This document shows positions 52,581-61,951 of a stretch of 64,000 bases of DNA, piece after piece (position 1 is the stretch's first letter; the number at the start of each line of letters is the position of its first letter). The translations under genes were made by a program, and so were the position numbers. This stretch comes from Acidobacteriota bacterium. Lineage in GTDB: Bacteria > Acidobacteriota > Blastocatellia > Pyrinomonadales > Pyrinomonadaceae. The notes beneath the pieces were generated by a model. That model worked only from the letters and a program-made list of their open reading frames with translations, was not told the origin of the DNA and did no database searches. The stretch covers positions 24,975-88,974 of the forward strand of contig QHXI01000050.1 of NCBI GenBank assembly GCA_003222895.1, in the 5' to 3' direction.

Positions 52581-54377
52581 CTACTGGGGCCTGCCCATCG
52601 TTACTTGTCTCTGCAAAGCCATGGCTTCCGGATTGTCGGGATTGATGCCGATTGCGCTCGCTGCGTACTTACGAGCTTCGCCGAGGTCACCCTTCTCTAA
52701 GAAGATCCGACCTAATAGAATGTGCGCATCGATCAATCTTGAATCCCAAAAAATCGCAGTCTTCAAGGCTGCGATTGCCGCTTCCTGATCGCCGCGACGT
52801 TGATTGATACGCCCGCTAATCAGAAATGCTTCCGCTGTTGTAGGTTCAATGTTCAGCAGCTTGCGAATCTCCAGCAGCGCTTCGTCGTCGCGACCTTGCT
52901 GATAAAGATCGCGAATCTTCGTCAACGATTCCTGCACACTGTTAGCGTTGGCTTCGTCGATCCGCTTGCGCCGGTCAATGTCAGTAATGTCAACCTGATT
53001 CAGCACGTCGCGCGAGCGCAGATTCAAATTGGCCACTGAATGTAGTTTCTCCCACTCGGTTTCCCATTTCGCATAACTCTGCAAATTCATTCGCGCCAGG
53101 TTGTCCGCGGCAGTTGCGGCCTGAACGTGGTTCGCGCGCTCCTGCGCCTTGGCCAGAAGGAAGTATGCGGAACCGTCTTTAGGATCCCCCGCGATCACCT
53201 TTTCCAGTTTCGCGGCTGCCTCGGCATATTTTTCGTTTAAGAACAGCGCATAGCCATAGTTGAATAAAACGGTCGTATCATCCGGAGAGGAATCTACGGC
53301 CCGCGACAGCAAGGTAATTGCCTGGTTCAAAAGGCGCGAACGCTCCTCGGGCTTTTTCTCGTTGCGTGCAGCTTCGACGGATACCGCCGCGGCATTGTTG
53401 TAAACGGCCACGAGCGGCATCACTTTCTCGTCGGCTATCGGGACAAGCCGTTCCAGCGCATGCAGAATGTCACCTGTCTTCCAGTAGGCGACGCCGGCGT
53501 AAAATTGCGCCTCGTTATAGTGAGGCTCTTTCTTTTGCAGCATCGCGAAATATTCGATCGCCTCTTTCCACTGCGACTGGTTGAAATAGAATCGACCGAG
53601 TTCAAAAGCAGCTTCAGAATAAACCGCACCGCCATTGTCTTTCTCGTAAAGCTTCATGGCGTTCTTGCAGTAAATCACTCGGGTGGGATCGTGTTCAGGG
53701 GTCAGCTGGCATTTTTGGAATGCCTCAAAGGCCACGGGGGGAACTTTCGTGGCTTCCTGAATTAGATTGTTGCGCGAGAACGAGAGCGCCTTGTCGCGTT
53801 GATAAAGAATTCGATAAGCAAGATCGCCATTGAGCCTTTGAAGGTTCGCAACCTCGTCGCCAAAATCGTAAATGCGCGGCGCCCATCCGTTGTCGAACAT
53901 CTCGCCGGCCATGCGACCTTCATTGACGCGAATCACGCGCGCCTCGCCGACGATCGTCGCTAATGGCTTATCGACTGGCGGCTTTGATTTATCGTCGGGC
54001 GCGGGTGGCGGCGGAACGACGACATTGTAAGTTCCAATGACGACCATCGACGCTTTCAACTCGCGGGCAATCTTGATGGCGGTGGCCCTCGAAGGAATAA
54101 CAGTGAGTGGTAGACGCAAACGCTGATAGGCGACTGCGCGTTCATCGCTCGACACCACGATCAGACCTGGCTTGTCCAAAAGCGATGAAAGTTGATCCGC
54201 GAAGCTCTCGCCGATCCAGTTGTATTCTGGATGGTCAGAAGTATTTTCGAACGGCAGCACGAGCACGATTTCGGCTGCAGAGGTGCCCTGGGCTCTGATA
54301 TTTTGCGGCGCAAAGAGCGGCAGAAAAATTACAGCGGCAATCGCCAGAAAAGCGAATACTTTCTTTTGGATCATCAA
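52581..54377 (-). CDS. Exported TPR protein with TolB/FlgO-like N-terminal domain
   Basis: The 598-residue protein starts with a signal peptide (FAFLAIAAVIFLPLFAPQNIRAQ). A domain of about 150 residues follows (VLVLPFENTSDHPEYNWIGESFADQLSSLL), resembling the amino-terminal nucleotide-like domain of TolB/FlgO. Repeated TPR-type helices run to the C-terminus (AFELGRFYFNQSQWKEAIEYFAML; EAFLISGRINQRRGDQEAAIAALKTAI). It probably acts as a periplasmic scaffold in envelope or secretion assembly; no partner can be named from the sequence. It is separate from the BON gene by a 99-base gap. Confidence 0.75.
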   Translation of the reverse strand: MMIQKKVFAFLAIAAVIFLPLFAPQNIRAQGTSAAEIVLVLPFENTSDHPEYNWIGESFADQLSSLLDKPGLIVVSSDERAVAYQRLRLPLTVIPSRATAIKIARELKASMVVIGTYNVVVPPPPAPDDKSKPPVDKPLATIVGEARVIRVNEGRMAGEMFDNGWAPRIYDFGDEVANLQRLNGDLAYRILYQRDKALSFSRNNLIQEATKVPPVAFEAFQKCQLTPEHDPTRVIYCKNAMKLYEKDNGGAVYSEAAFELGRFYFNQSQWKEAIEYFAMLQKKEPHYNEAQFYAGVAYWKTGDILHALERLVPIADEKVMPLVAVYNNAAAVSVEAARNEKKPEERSRLLNQAITLLSRAVDSSPDDTTVLFNYGYALFLNEKYAEAAAKLEKVIAGDPKDGSAYFLLAKAQERANHVQAATAADNLARMNLQSYAKWETEWEKLHSVANLNLRSRDVLNQVDITDIDRRKRIDEANANSVQESLTKIRDLYQQGRDDEALLEIRKLLNIEPTTAEAFLISGRINQRRGDQEAAIAALKTAIFWDSRLIDAHILLGRIFLEKGDLGEARKYAASAIGINPDNPEAMALQRQVTMGRPQ

Positions 54378-54476
54378 CAGAGCCCTTTACTTCATTAGTA
54401 AATCGAGTCAGAAATGTTCGATGCGACTATGATAACAGCGGTTGGTCGGGAGGGGTAGCCGCATTACTCTAGTCTA

Positions 54477-55046
54477 TCAGGGGGTGGCTTGAGTAATAAC
54501 CAGTTGATTATCGACGCTTGAGACGCCTTTCAGAGATCGAATCAATCGCTCCGCGCGCTGTTTTAGTTCGAATGATCGAACCGAGCCGACTATAGTCACC
54601 TTGCCGTTCTCGACCAGTGTGCTGAGATCGACACCTGACAACGCCGGATCTGCATTCAAAGCTTTGTCGATGTTTGCTTGAACTGTCGCATCGTCAAGCG
54701 GAGTTGTGGTCGTTGTTTCGCCACCGCCGAGTGCGGGTGATGATTCAGGCGTCGGTTTGGTTGGCGGCGTCGGCGAAACACTTGGTGAAACTTTTGGCGA
54801 CGGACTGAAACTCGGTCCCGCCGGCACGACTTGTTGGGGCACGACACTGGTATTCATCGGGTCGAACGAGCGGCTGGTAATAGAGAGCGCGAGAAAGGTT
54901 GCCAGTGCGGCGGCGACGATGACACTGACTGCTACCCAAAGCTCTGCATAGCTTCGGCGGGCGGATGTCCGCGTCGAATATTGACGACCGCCGGCTGCAA
55001 CTACGATTCGGCTTCTGCTGCGTTGTCGGGGATCTCGGTTACTCAT
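54477..55046 (-). CDS. Membrane-anchored BON-domain protein
   Basis: The ATG at 55046 is preferred over 55061. The protein of about 189 residues has a basic, Arg-rich cytoplasmic start and one membrane segment (LWVAVSVIVAAALATFLALSI). A Pro/Ser/Thr linker follows (PSPKVSPSVSPTPPTKPTP), then a C-terminal BON domain (IDKALNADPALSGVDLSTLVENGKVTIVGSVRSFELKQRAERLIRSLKGVSSVDNQLVI). BON domains bind phospholipid at the envelope. Its role is probably structural or stress-related at the inner membrane. Confidence 0.8.
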   Translation of the reverse strand: MSNRDPRQRSRSRIVVAAGGRQYSTRTSARRSYAELWVAVSVIVAAALATFLALSITSRSFDPMNTSVVPQQVVPAGPSFSPSPKVSPSVSPTPPTKPTPESSPALGGGETTTTTPLDDATVQANIDKALNADPALSGVDLSTLVENGKVTIVGSVRSFELKQRAERLIRSLKGVSSVDNQLVITQATP

Positions 55047-55210
55047 GGTGACAAAGGCCATCGATTATATGCGATGGCAGTGGCTTATCATTAGCGGCGA
55101 GGATCCATCGAACACATTTTAAGCAAACGCCGCAAGGTTACGCGGTGTCTGCGTTCTAATGATGGCGGCGCTGGTGCGTCCGCCGAGTTGGAATAGTTTT
55201 GAGGCCTGAA

Positions 55211-56656
55211 ATGTTACGTATCGCAAAATTAATTTTCGCAATCACGCTTGGCTGCCTGATGACAGGACCAATATTCGCACAAACCTCGGAGCAAACCACG
55301 ACATCGCGCGATCGCCAATCGGTCAACATCACAGTTTACAATTCGAATCTTGGGCTTATCCGCGAGACGCGGCGCCTGACACTTCCAGATGGGCGAATTG
55401 CGTTGAGATTTGCCGACGTTACCGCGCAGATTCGACCTGAAACGGTGCACTTGGCGTCGCTAACTGCGCCATCGGCGCTGCGAATTCTCGAGCAGAATTA
55501 TCAATACGATTTGCTGAATCCGGCGAAGCTTCTAGACAAGTTTGTTGGGCGCGAGATCACGCTCGTGCTGCGTCGTTATCAAAATAATACCGAGAGTTTC
55601 GAGCCGGTCCAGGCGACCCTGCTTTCAAACAACGGCGGACAGGTCTGGCGCATCAACGGCCAGATCGTGATCAACCCGACGAATATTGCCGAGATGCGTT
55701 TCCCGGATCTGCCGAAGAATCTCGTGGCGACGCCGACGCTGGTTTGGGATGTCGAGAATCACGAAACGGCGGCGCAGAACATCGAGGCTAGTTACCTGAC
55801 CGCCGGCATGAATTGGCGATCGGATTACGTTCTGCTCGTCAACGCTGACGACACGAAAGGCGACTTGCAGGGTTGGGTGACACTGACGAACGCGAGCGGC
55901 GCAACGTTCGAAGATGCGCGCCTGCAATTGGTCGCCGGTGACGTTAATAGAGTCTCGCAGGAACGAAACTTCGCTCTGGCTGGAGCGATGATGCGTGACA
56001 AAGCTGTCGACGAGGCACAATTTCAGGAGCAGGGCTTCTTCGAATATCACCTGTACACGCTGCAGCGTCCGACGACGATTCGCGACAACGAAACGAAGCA
56101 GGTGTCGTTGCTCGAAGCGGCCGGCTTCGATGTGAAGAAAGAGTTCGTGCTCAACGGACAGCGTTATTACTACACGAATTACAACAATCCGGGTCAGGCG
56201 ATCAAAGAAAAGGTTGGCGTCTTCATTCAGTTTCGTAACGCGCAGACGAACAAACTCGGCATGCCTCTGCCTGCTGGAACGATTCGTCTCTACAAGAAAG
56301 ACGACAAGGGCAACCAGCAATTCATCGGCGAGGATCGCATCGATCACACTCCGAAGGATGAAGACGTGCGGGTGAAAGTTGGCGATGCGTTTGACATCGT
56401 GGCCGAACGCAAGCAGATGGACTACAAAGTCATCGCGTCAGGTCATGTTTACGAGTACGCGTACGAAATCAAGATTCGCAATCACAAAGATACGCCAGTC
56501 ACGATCGTAGTGAACGAACCTATCGGTGGTGATTGGGAAATGATTTCGTCGACTTTCGAGGCGAAAAAGACCGCTGCGTTCGCCGCGCAATTCAACGTGC
56601 CGATCGCCAAAGATGCTGAGGCTACGCTGAGTTATCGGGTGCGAGTGAGGTACTAA
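55211..56656 (+). CDS. Exported DUF4139 protein
   Basis: The ATG at 55211 follows GAGG and opens a signal peptide ([20 protein letters not shown]). The 481-residue product has the DUF4139 fold ([91 protein letters not shown]). The function of DUF4139 is not established; members are secreted or surface proteins in bacteria. It is followed by the cloverleaf repeat and the beta-lactamase-like gene. Confidence 0.85.
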   Translation: MLRIAKLIFAITLGCLMTGPIFAQTSEQTTTSRDRQSVNITVYNSNLGLIRETRRLTLPDGRIALRFADVTAQIRPETVHLASLTAPSALRILEQNYQYDLLNPAKLLDKFVGREITLVLRRYQNNTESFEPVQATLLSNNGGQVWRINGQIVINPTNIAEMRFPDLPKNLVATPTLVWDVENHETAAQNIEASYLTAGMNWRSDYVLLVNADDTKGDLQGWVTLTNASGATFEDARLQLVAGDVNRVSQERNFALAGAMMRDKAVDEAQFQEQGFFEYHLYTLQRPTTIRDNETKQVSLLEAAGFDVKKEFVLNGQRYYYTNYNNPGQAIKEKVGVFIQFRNAQTNKLGMPLPAGTIRLYKKDDKGNQQFIGEDRIDHTPKDEDVRVKVGDAFDIVAERKQMDYKVIASGHVYEYAYEIKIRNHKDTPVTIVVNEPIGGDWEMISSTFEAKKTAAFAAQFNVPIAKDAEATLSYRVRVRY

Positions 56657-56664
56657 CGCAGGAC

Positions 56665-56827
56665 GCGGCTCTGCCGCCTGATGTGCGGAAGGGCTTGCCC
56701 TTCCGAGCAAGTAGACTCTAGTTTTCTGCCGCCGACTAGAGGCTGCGCCTCGAATCGGCGGCGATCATTTACACAGATAGCTCGTCGGTAAGGCGAAGCC
56801 TTACCGCACATCAGGCGGCAAAGCCGC
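56665..56827. repeat. Cloverleaf-like nested inverted repeat D
   Basis: Outer arms of 24 bases (56665-56688 and 56804-56827) pair at 23 of 24 positions. Between them are three hairpins: ggaagggc/gcccttcc (56687-56704), gccgccga/tcggcggc with an inner gaggc/gcctc (56728-56762), and ggtaaggc/gccttacc (56787-56805). It starts eight bases after the DUF4139 stop. Confidence 0.85.
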
Positions 56828-56848
56828 ATTGCGACAACGATCCCTTAC

Positions 56849-56880
56849 TGGCGCAAGTTGCTAACTTGCGCCACATTTTG
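56849..56880 (+). terminator. Perfect hairpin, possible terminator
   Basis: tggcgcaagtt / aacttgcgcca (11 bp, 3-base loop) is followed by cattttgtta. It may end the DUF4139 transcript, but its distance of 14 bases from the next ATG and its resemblance to intergenic repeats leave the role open. Confidence 0.4.
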
Positions 56881-56894
56881 TTATACCGCGGCGC

Positions 56895-57803
56895 ATGAAA
56901 ATAATTCTGCGGCTTACGCTTTTGATTGCCGGACTGGCTCTTATTGCTCCCGCAATCATCGCTCAACCCAACGCCCTCGACATTCGCATTCGCAACGAAG
57001 TCGCGCCATTCAAAGGCAAAGTCTTTATCTTCGCAAAGAACCTCGACACGGGCGCGGCCTACACTTTCAATGGCGACGAGCGCGTACGCACCGCCAGCAC
57101 AATTAAGATTGCCGTGATGATTGAGGTCTTCGCCCGCGTCGCCGAAGGTAAAGCGAAGTGGACGGATGAACTTGTGCTGACAAAAGCGGCGCGCTTTAGC
57201 GGTTCGGGAATTCTGCCTGAACTAGGCGACGGATTGCGCCTGACGTTGCAGGATTGCGTTCGCCTGATGATGACCCTCAGCGATAACACCGCGACGAATA
57301 TGGTTCTGGATTATTTGAGTAGTAACAGCACGCCTGGGACCGATTCGGTGAATGATCGAATGAACTTGCTGGGCTTCAAAGCAACGAGGATCATGCGTCG
57401 CGTCGGCAGTGGCGGCGAGAGCAAAGCAGGCAAAGAGCCTGAGAACAAAAAATTCGGACTCGGCTCAACTACGCCTCACGAGATGGTTCAGATCCTTGAG
57501 AAGCTGGATCGCGGCGAAGTTGTCACTCAGGAAGCTTCGAAACAGATGATCGATCTAATGAAGCGCGAGCAGTCACGCTATGCCATCGGCCGCACCACGC
57601 CAGAGATTCCTATGGCCAGCAAGTACGGCGCGCTCGATGCGCTGCGAAGTTGTGTCGCAGTGCTTTACACGAAGCAGGGAAGGATCGCGATCGCGATCAC
57701 GGTCGACGAAATGCCAGCAGTGAATTGGTCGGTGGACAATCCGGCGTATCTTTTAATGTCGCGTTTGTCGTTAATTCTCGCTGACGGTCTTCGATCACCG
57801 TAG
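56895..57803 (+). CDS. Class A beta-lactamase-like serine hydrolase
   Basis: The 302-residue exported protein has a signal peptide (IAGLALIAPAIIAQ). It retains the residues of class A enzymes: S68-T-I-K71, S129-D-N131, EPEN at 181-184 where the general-base glutamate lies, and K243-Y-G245 in place of KTG. The lysine is kept but threonine is replaced by tyrosine. Overall identity to known lactamases looks low. A beta-lactam hydrolase is possible; a penicillin-binding or other serine hydrolase in this fold is equally possible. It follows the cloverleaf repeat and has no linked regulator. Confidence 0.78.
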   Translation: MKIILRLTLLIAGLALIAPAIIAQPNALDIRIRNEVAPFKGKVFIFAKNLDTGAAYTFNGDERVRTASTIKIAVMIEVFARVAEGKAKWTDELVLTKAARFSGSGILPELGDGLRLTLQDCVRLMMTLSDNTATNMVLDYLSSNSTPGTDSVNDRMNLLGFKATRIMRRVGSGGESKAGKEPENKKFGLGSTTPHEMVQILEKLDRGEVVTQEASKQMIDLMKREQSRYAIGRTTPEIPMASKYGALDALRSCVAVLYTKQGRIAIAITVDEMPAVNWSVDNPAYLLMSRLSLILADGLRSP

Positions 57804-58136
57804 CGTACCTCTCATGAAATAGTCGATCCAAAATTCTGTATCCGTTTCGACGGTTTTTCGGATGAGTCAACGCGAGTGACCTTAGCGGACTGGGAAAATC
57901 CGTGAGTTTTCTTACTGCCCGATTCACTAATTAGTTGGAACAATATATGCATCGTTGAAAAGTGAACGTGCACGCTTGTTGGTCTGATCGGATCAATGTC
58001 CAGCCGCTGTTCTCTAAGAAAACCTGGTCATATGGATGTGGAGTTGTCCGCATCTGCGGACGAGCACACCCGTCGCCCGATGATTATCAACAGACTCACA
58101 CCTAACAGAAACTTCAAATCTAACTTGGAGGATACA
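57804..58136. other. Intergenic region upstream of the TonB-dependent receptor
   Basis: I find no gene, repeat family member or certain promoter here. An ORF-track start at 57996 reads part of it, but a TTGGAGGAT Shine-Dalgarno decides for the start at 58137. The AT-rich segment near 57930-57950 (aattagttggaacaatatatg) may hold a promoter, with low confidence. Confidence 0.4.
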
Positions 58137-61100
58137 ATGACGAATCGCAGCATTCTCAGCAGATTTATTCCACTCGCTTTCAGTCTTTTGCTGCTCACCC
58201 TGGTGTCCGTAGCCGCTTTTGGGCAGGGGAGCACATCGACAATCAACGGGACGGTAGTCGATCCCCAGGGCAATGTGGTTCCCGGGGCGACCGCGACGTT
58301 GAGCAATGCCGCAAAGAATTTCACCCGCAGTCAGACAACGACCGACGGCGGTCGCTTCAGTTTCCCTCTGATCCCGCCGGGTGAATATCAATTGATTGTC
58401 GAAGGGAAAGGATTCAAAAAGGCCGTCCTGAGGGAAGTAAACGCTTTGATTAATAAGGCTACGGAACTGCAAGTGTCGCTCGAGGTTGGTAACGTGAGCG
58501 AAACAGTAACGATCTCGACCGGCGGAGGCGAGGTATTAATCAATACCCAGGATGCCACGATTGGAAATAACTTCGTCAATCAGCAAATCACGCAATTGCC
58601 GCTCGAAGCGCGCAATCCGATTTCGTTGCTGACGTTGCAGCCGGGCGTGACTCGCGCCGGCAATGTGACTGGCGCACGAGCCGATCAGTCGAATATCACG
58701 CTCGATGGCGTCGATATCAACGAGGCGCAAACCAACGACATCAACGCGCCGGTGCTCAGATTGAACGCGGAAGCAGTTGAAGAATTTCGCGTTGTCGTTT
58801 CAAATCCGAATGCGAACCAGGGACGATCGTCAGGCGCGCAGATCTCGCTGATCACGAAGAGCGGATCTAACGAATGGCACGGTTCGTTGTTTGAGTTCCA
58901 TCGAAATACAATTTTTACCGCCAACAATTTCTTCAATAATCGCAGTGGCGTTGCGCGACCCACCTTGTTGCGCAACACGTTTGGCGGCGCCTTCGGTGGT
59001 CGCATCATCAAAGATCGCGCGTTCTTCTTTTACAGTTATGAAGGACGTCGCGACGCCAGCCAGGCTTCGGTAACGCCGCGAACTGTGCCACTGCCAAGTC
59101 TTGGCCTGGGCACGGTCAAGTTTCTTGGTTGCGGACCCGCGGTGCCGGCGGCACAATGCGGCGCGCCGGGCGGCACGGCGCCCACGACACAGACTCTTAC
59201 CGCGGCGCAATTGGGCGCCCTGTTTCCAACGGTCGGCCTGAACCCCGCGGCGCTCGCGGTGCTGGCAGGTGCGGCGAGCAAATATCCGGCTAACTCGCCG
59301 GGCGGCGATGGCTTCAACACCGGTGCTTTTCTTTTCAATGCGCCGACGAAGGTCAATCTTAATTCGCATCAGCTGCGACTTGATTTCAATCTAAACCGTT
59401 CAGGCACGCAGCAGTTGATGTTCCGCGGTTCGTACCAATACGACAAGCAGCCGGTAAGTTTCGCGAACCCGCAACAGTTTCCCGATACACCGATACGGAA
59501 TCAGTGGTATCACCCAACGGGTCTAGTAATAGGCCATACATGGACCATCAGTCCGACCAAGACGAATAACTTCCGCTATGGCTTGACGCGTTTGGCGGTG
59601 AGTAATTTGGGAGATACAGGTGGCAACGACATCTTCTTCCGGTTCGTTTACATTCCGACGACTGAATCCTACACGGTCAACCGCGTGAATCCGGTTCATA
59701 ACTTTGTCGACGACTTTTCAATGATTAAGAGCAATCACACGCTTCAGTTCGGCGCCAACGTAAGAAGTGTGAGCAACCTGCGCACGGATTTTGGGGCGGC
59801 ATTCGATCAGGCTTTGACGAATCCGTTGTTCTATCAATCGTCGGGCAACGTTTTGCTTACACCGGTTACCGGAGCGGGTTACACCATCAAAGGCAATCAA
59901 GACGATTTGAAGGCGGCCCTAGCGGCGATCATCGGTCGATTTTCACAGTATACGGCCAGATTTAATTTCGGGCTCGACGGCAATCCGCAATCGCCGGGTT
60001 CACCGACGGTGAGAAACTTTGCCACTAAGTCCTTCGACGTTTACGGACAGGACGTTTGGAAGGCGAGATATAACCTGACCCTGACATACGGCTTGCGCTA
60101 TGCATTAAGCCAACCCGTCTATGAGAAGCAAGGGTTCATGACAACGCCGAGTATTGGTCTGGGAGAGTATCTGCGGCGACGCCTGGTCAGCGCCGCGGAA
60201 GGCGTTAACTACACGGAGCCCATCATCGTCAACAAGTCCGATCACTTGTACAACTGGGATCGAAACGACTTTCAGCCGCGAGTAGCAGTCGCCTGGTCAC
60301 CTAACTTTGGCGATGGATTCCTCAGCAAGTTCTTTGGAAAGAACACTCGCAGCGAACAGCGCAGCGTCTTGCGCGGCGGGTTCGCGATCACGAATGATTA
60401 TTTCGGCGAGCAGTTGGCGGTGACTTTCAATGCGCAAAATACTTTGGGCTATGCATCGTCGCAAACGATTAGCGCCAACACGTATAACGTGACGACCAAG
60501 CCAGCACCTTTGTTCACAGGTCTTGGTCAAACCGTCCGCACGCTCGCCGGAATTACGATTCCTGGCGCCATCACTTTCCCGCAGCAGAAGGGCGCGAGCT
60601 TAACTCGCATCGAAAGTTCACTCGACACGCACCAGGTTTCGCCGATCAACTACAGTTGGAACTTCTCTTTCCAGCGCACCCTGCCGAAGGGAATGGTACT
60701 TGAAGCCGGTTACGTGGGACGACTTGCTCGTAATCTCCTTGCCGGGCGCGATGCGGTGCAAACGAACCTGAACTTCACCGATCCGAAGTCGGGCCAGAAC
60801 TGGGAGCAAGCCGCAACTCTTCTAGAGATTGCCAGGGCGGGTAACCGTTCGGTTGGAAGCATCGGGCCCATTCCGTTCTTTGAGAATCTTTGGGCCGCGG
60901 GAAGCTTGTGCGGAGGTCTAGGCACATGTGCCGGTCTGACGAATACTCAGGCGGTTTATCTTGATGCTTTGAACTTCAATGGCAATGACTGGACCTCGAC
61001 GCAACTAGATCTGGAATTCGCAGGCGGTCCGCGGCATTTCTATCAGGGACAGTACGGAGCGCTCGCGGTGTATAGCACGATCGCATCCTCGGATTATCAC

Positions 61101-61868
61101 GGCGCGACCTTCACGTTGCGTCAGCGATTCAAAGAAACACTGTCTTACGATATCAATTACACTTTCTCGAAATCTTTGGATGATGTTTCCGGACTGCAAA
61201 CGGACGCGCCATTCACCCCGTTCATCCTGAACGCAGAGAATATCCATCAGGCTAAGGCCTACTCGGACTTTGATGTGCGCCACGTAATCAACGCCAACGC
61301 GATTTGGCAATTGCCGTTTGGCAAAGGCCGGTCCTTCCTGAACAGCGGCGGCGTTGCGAATGCGATCCTCGGCGGTTGGCAACTGACGGGAATCTTCCGT
61401 TGGAACTCAGGGTTGCCGGTTGAAGCGCCGTTGGATTTCGGCGGCTGGCCCACTAATTGGAACCGCCGCAATTACACAACGCGCAGCAAGCCCGTGACGG
61501 AAAGTCCGACTCGCGGGAGCGCCGCAAACCCCGCGAATCTCTTTTCAGATCCAACCGCGGCCTATCAGAGCTTCCGCAGTGGTCAACCGGGAGAACGCGG
61601 AGACCGCAACATCTTCCGTTATCCCGGTTACATCGATCTCGACATGGGTCTCGCGAAGTCATTCACGATGCCATGGAACGAGACTCATAAGCTGCAAATT
61701 CGTTGGGAAGTCTTCAACGTGACGAATACCCAGCGTCTGACTTCGGTTGATGGTTTCGTGCAGGGACTCGATCCGCAAAATTCCCCGGCGCCTCCGAGCT
61801 TCGGAAATTTCACCCGGATTCAAGGCGATGCACGAGTGATGCAAGTCGGTTTTCGATACACGTTCTAA
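58137..61868 (+). CDS. TonB-dependent receptor with carboxypeptidase-regulatory-like domain (Oar-like)
   Basis: The 1243-residue outer-membrane protein starts with a signal peptide (FIPLAFSLLLLTLVSVAAFGQ). A carboxypeptidase-regulatory-like domain follows (STINGTVVDPQGNVVPGATATLSN...GEYQLIVEGKGF). Next is a plug domain (PLEARNPISLLTLQPGV, NITLDGVDINEAQTND, NPNANQGRSSGAQISLITKSGSNEWHGSLFEF). The long beta-barrel ends in an aromatic residue (VMQVGFRYTF), as expected for outer-membrane proteins. Oar-like receptors are numerous in Acidobacteriota; substrates such as oligosaccharides or metal chelates are guesses. A strong terminator follows. Confidence 0.93.
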   Translation: MTNRSILSRFIPLAFSLLLLTLVSVAAFGQGSTSTINGTVVDPQGNVVPGATATLSNAAKNFTRSQTTTDGGRFSFPLIPPGEYQLIVEGKGFKKAVLREVNALINKATELQVSLEVGNVSETVTISTGGGEVLINTQDATIGNNFVNQQITQLPLEARNPISLLTLQPGVTRAGNVTGARADQSNITLDGVDINEAQTNDINAPVLRLNAEAVEEFRVVVSNPNANQGRSSGAQISLITKSGSNEWHGSLFEFHRNTIFTANNFFNNRSGVARPTLLRNTFGGAFGGRIIKDRAFFFYSYEGRRDASQASVTPRTVPLPSLGLGTVKFLGCGPAVPAAQCGAPGGTAPTTQTLTAAQLGALFPTVGLNPAALAVLAGAASKYPANSPGGDGFNTGAFLFNAPTKVNLNSHQLRLDFNLNRSGTQQLMFRGSYQYDKQPVSFANPQQFPDTPIRNQWYHPTGLVIGHTWTISPTKTNNFRYGLTRLAVSNLGDTGGNDIFFRFVYIPTTESYTVNRVNPVHNFVDDFSMIKSNHTLQFGANVRSVSNLRTDFGAAFDQALTNPLFYQSSGNVLLTPVTGAGYTIKGNQDDLKAALAAIIGRFSQYTARFNFGLDGNPQSPGSPTVRNFATKSFDVYGQDVWKARYNLTLTYGLRYALSQPVYEKQGFMTTPSIGLGEYLRRRLVSAAEGVNYTEPIIVNKSDHLYNWDRNDFQPRVAVAWSPNFGDGFLSKFFGKNTRSEQRSVLRGGFAITNDYFGEQLAVTFNAQNTLGYASSQTISANTYNVTTKPAPLFTGLGQTVRTLAGITIPGAITFPQQKGASLTRIESSLDTHQVSPINYSWNFSFQRTLPKGMVLEAGYVGRLARNLLAGRDAVQTNLNFTDPKSGQNWEQAATLLEIARAGNRSVGSIGPIPFFENLWAAGSLCGGLGTCAGLTNTQAVYLDALNFNGNDWTSTQLDLEFAGGPRHFYQGQYGALAVYSTIASSDYHGATFTLRQRFKETLSYDINYTFSKSLDDVSGLQTDAPFTPFILNAENIHQAKAYSDFDVRHVINANAIWQLPFGKGRSFLNSGGVANAILGGWQLTGIFRWNSGLPVEAPLDFGGWPTNWNRRNYTTRSKPVTESPTRGSAANPANLFSDPTAAYQSFRSGQPGERGDRNIFRYPGYIDLDMGLAKSFTMPWNETHKLQIRWEVFNVTNTQRLTSVDGFVQGLDPQNSPAPPSFGNFTRIQGDARVMQVGFRYTF

Positions 61869-61896
61869 CTTTCGACGCTTTTCGATTGCAACGGTG

Positions 61897-61931
61897 GGCT
61901 GCCTGGCTTACGCTTGGCAGCCTGCTTTTTT
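61897..61931 (+). terminator. Rho-independent terminator after the TonB-dependent receptor
   Basis: ggctgcc (61897-61903) pairs with ggcagcc (61916-61922) around a 12-base loop and is followed by tgcTTTTTT. It lies 28 bases after the receptor stop, and the next gene starts 21 bases further on. Confidence 0.8.
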
Positions 61932-61951
61932 CACCCGCGGAGATTAATGCA

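Noticed and set aside
52195-52788. 197-residue plus ORF near the TPR gene
   Set aside because: It reads through the repeat hairpin A11 and antisense to the TPR gene end; no ribosome site or domain.
55625-56347. 240-residue minus ORF
   Set aside because: Antisense to DUF4139; Arg/Val-rich shadow.
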